From positions 1 to 5,365 of the forward strand of contig DETN01000020.1 of the NCBI GenBank assembly GCA_002362155.1: a stretch of 5,365 nucleotides of DNA, read 5' to 3'. Numbering within the stretch: the first letter of the stretch is position 1; each line of letters starts with the position of its first letter. The translations under genes were made by a program, and so were the position numbers. The stretch is from Lachnospiraceae bacterium UBA3287. GTDB taxonomy: Bacteria > Bacillota > Clostridia > Lachnospirales > Lachnospiraceae. The notes below the pieces were generated by a model, which was not told where the DNA came from, did not search any database, and worked only from the letters and a program-made list of their open reading frames with translations. Positions 5,037-5,365 of the stretch are shown one piece after another.

Positions 5037-5365
5037 GAAGAATTAAAGAACAAAGAGCACATCCTGCTGGAGCTGCTCAGCAATAAGGAGTATACCAAGC
5101 TCCGCCAGACAGCTGCCGATATGCAGACAGCGGATATCGCTGCCATTATGGACGAGATGGAGGATGAGGATTCCCTCAAGATGTTCCGTCTTCTGCCCAA
5201 GGATATGGCAGCGGATGTATTTGCGGACCTGGAACTGGATGATCAGCAGTATATCATTCAGTCCCTGTCCGACCGTGAAGCGGCCAGCGTCATCGACAAC
5301 CTGGTGGCCGACGATGCCAAGGACCTGCTGGAGGAAATGCCGGCCAACGTGGGCAAGAAGATCCT
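5034..5365 (+). CDS. mgtE: Magnesium transporter MgtE, N-terminal fragment (3' end outside window)
   Basis: The visible 110 codons encode the cytosolic N domain of MgtE, a dimeric Mg2+ channel/transporter of the inner membrane. A full protein is about 450 residues: N domain, paired CBS domains, then five membrane helices; the CBS and membrane parts lie beyond the window. The fragment is a run of short acidic helices with typical MgtE N-domain phrases such as FRLLPKDMAADVFADL (51-66), SLSDREAASVIDNL (77-90) and DDAKDLLEEMP (93-103). In family members acidic residues of this domain and the CBS pair bind Mg2+ and lock the pore when Mg2+ is plentiful. The ATG at 5034 has GGAGG (5023-5027) 6 bases upstream; an ATG at 5021 is in another frame. 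The preceding leader is highly structured and may regulate translation. Confidence 0.93.
   Translation, partial: MEELKNKEHILLELLSNKEYTKLRQTAADMQTADIAAIMDEMEDEDSLKMFRLLPKDMAADVFADLELDDQQYIIQSLSDREAASVIDNLVADDAKDLLEEMPANVGKKI

Noticed and set aside
4829..5086. An 85-codon + strand frame across the mgtE leader into mgtE
   Set aside because: It overlaps the start of mgtE in another frame, has no Shine-Dalgarno at its ATG, and crosses the hairpins of the leader. The translation shows no domain.

Overview
The window looks like chromosomal core sequence from a fairly GC-rich member of the Clostridia, most probably Lachnospiraceae. The reasons are the class A penicillin-binding protein of the type seen in that family, strong GGAGG ribosome binding sites, near-consensus sigma-A promoters with extended -10 elements, a tRNA gene without encoded CCA, and the mix of HD hydrolase, YigZ and MgtE families. 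The family-level assignment is inference from memory. I see no insertion sequence, phage gene, CRISPR array or rRNA.

Layout: (1) 1-156, + strand, the C-terminal end of a probable HD-domain hydrolase. (2) 155-224, a hairpin with A and T tracts on its two sides, which can terminate both this gene and the convergent rhomboid gene. (3) 223-807, - strand, a rhomboid-family intramembrane serine protease with its catalytic Ser and His intact. (4) 923-1091, - strand, a single tRNA-Thr(GGU) with its own promoter and terminator. (5) 1176-3972, - strand, a monocistronic class A penicillin-binding protein with terminator and promoter. (6) 4114-4755, + strand, a YigZ/IMPACT family gene, divergent from the penicillin-binding protein gene. 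(7) 4756-5033, a 278-base gap with a promoter and a strongly structured leader. (8) 5034-5365, + strand, the N-terminal part of an MgtE magnesium transporter, cut by the window edge.

Each gene seems to be its own transcription unit, and nothing suggests that they form one pathway. The penicillin-binding protein builds cell wall, the rhomboid protease and MgtE act in the membrane, and YigZ and the HD protein are cytosolic. The most interesting part is the mgtE leader. It can fold so that the start codon and part of the Shine-Dalgarno region are paired with an upstream strand, and that strand can also pair elsewhere. This is the layout expected of a translational riboswitch, and I do not see the conserved core of the known M-box magnesium riboswitch. 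Other points worth a look are a Glu-to-Ile change in motif 4 of the glycosyltransferase domain and a C at tRNA position 55.
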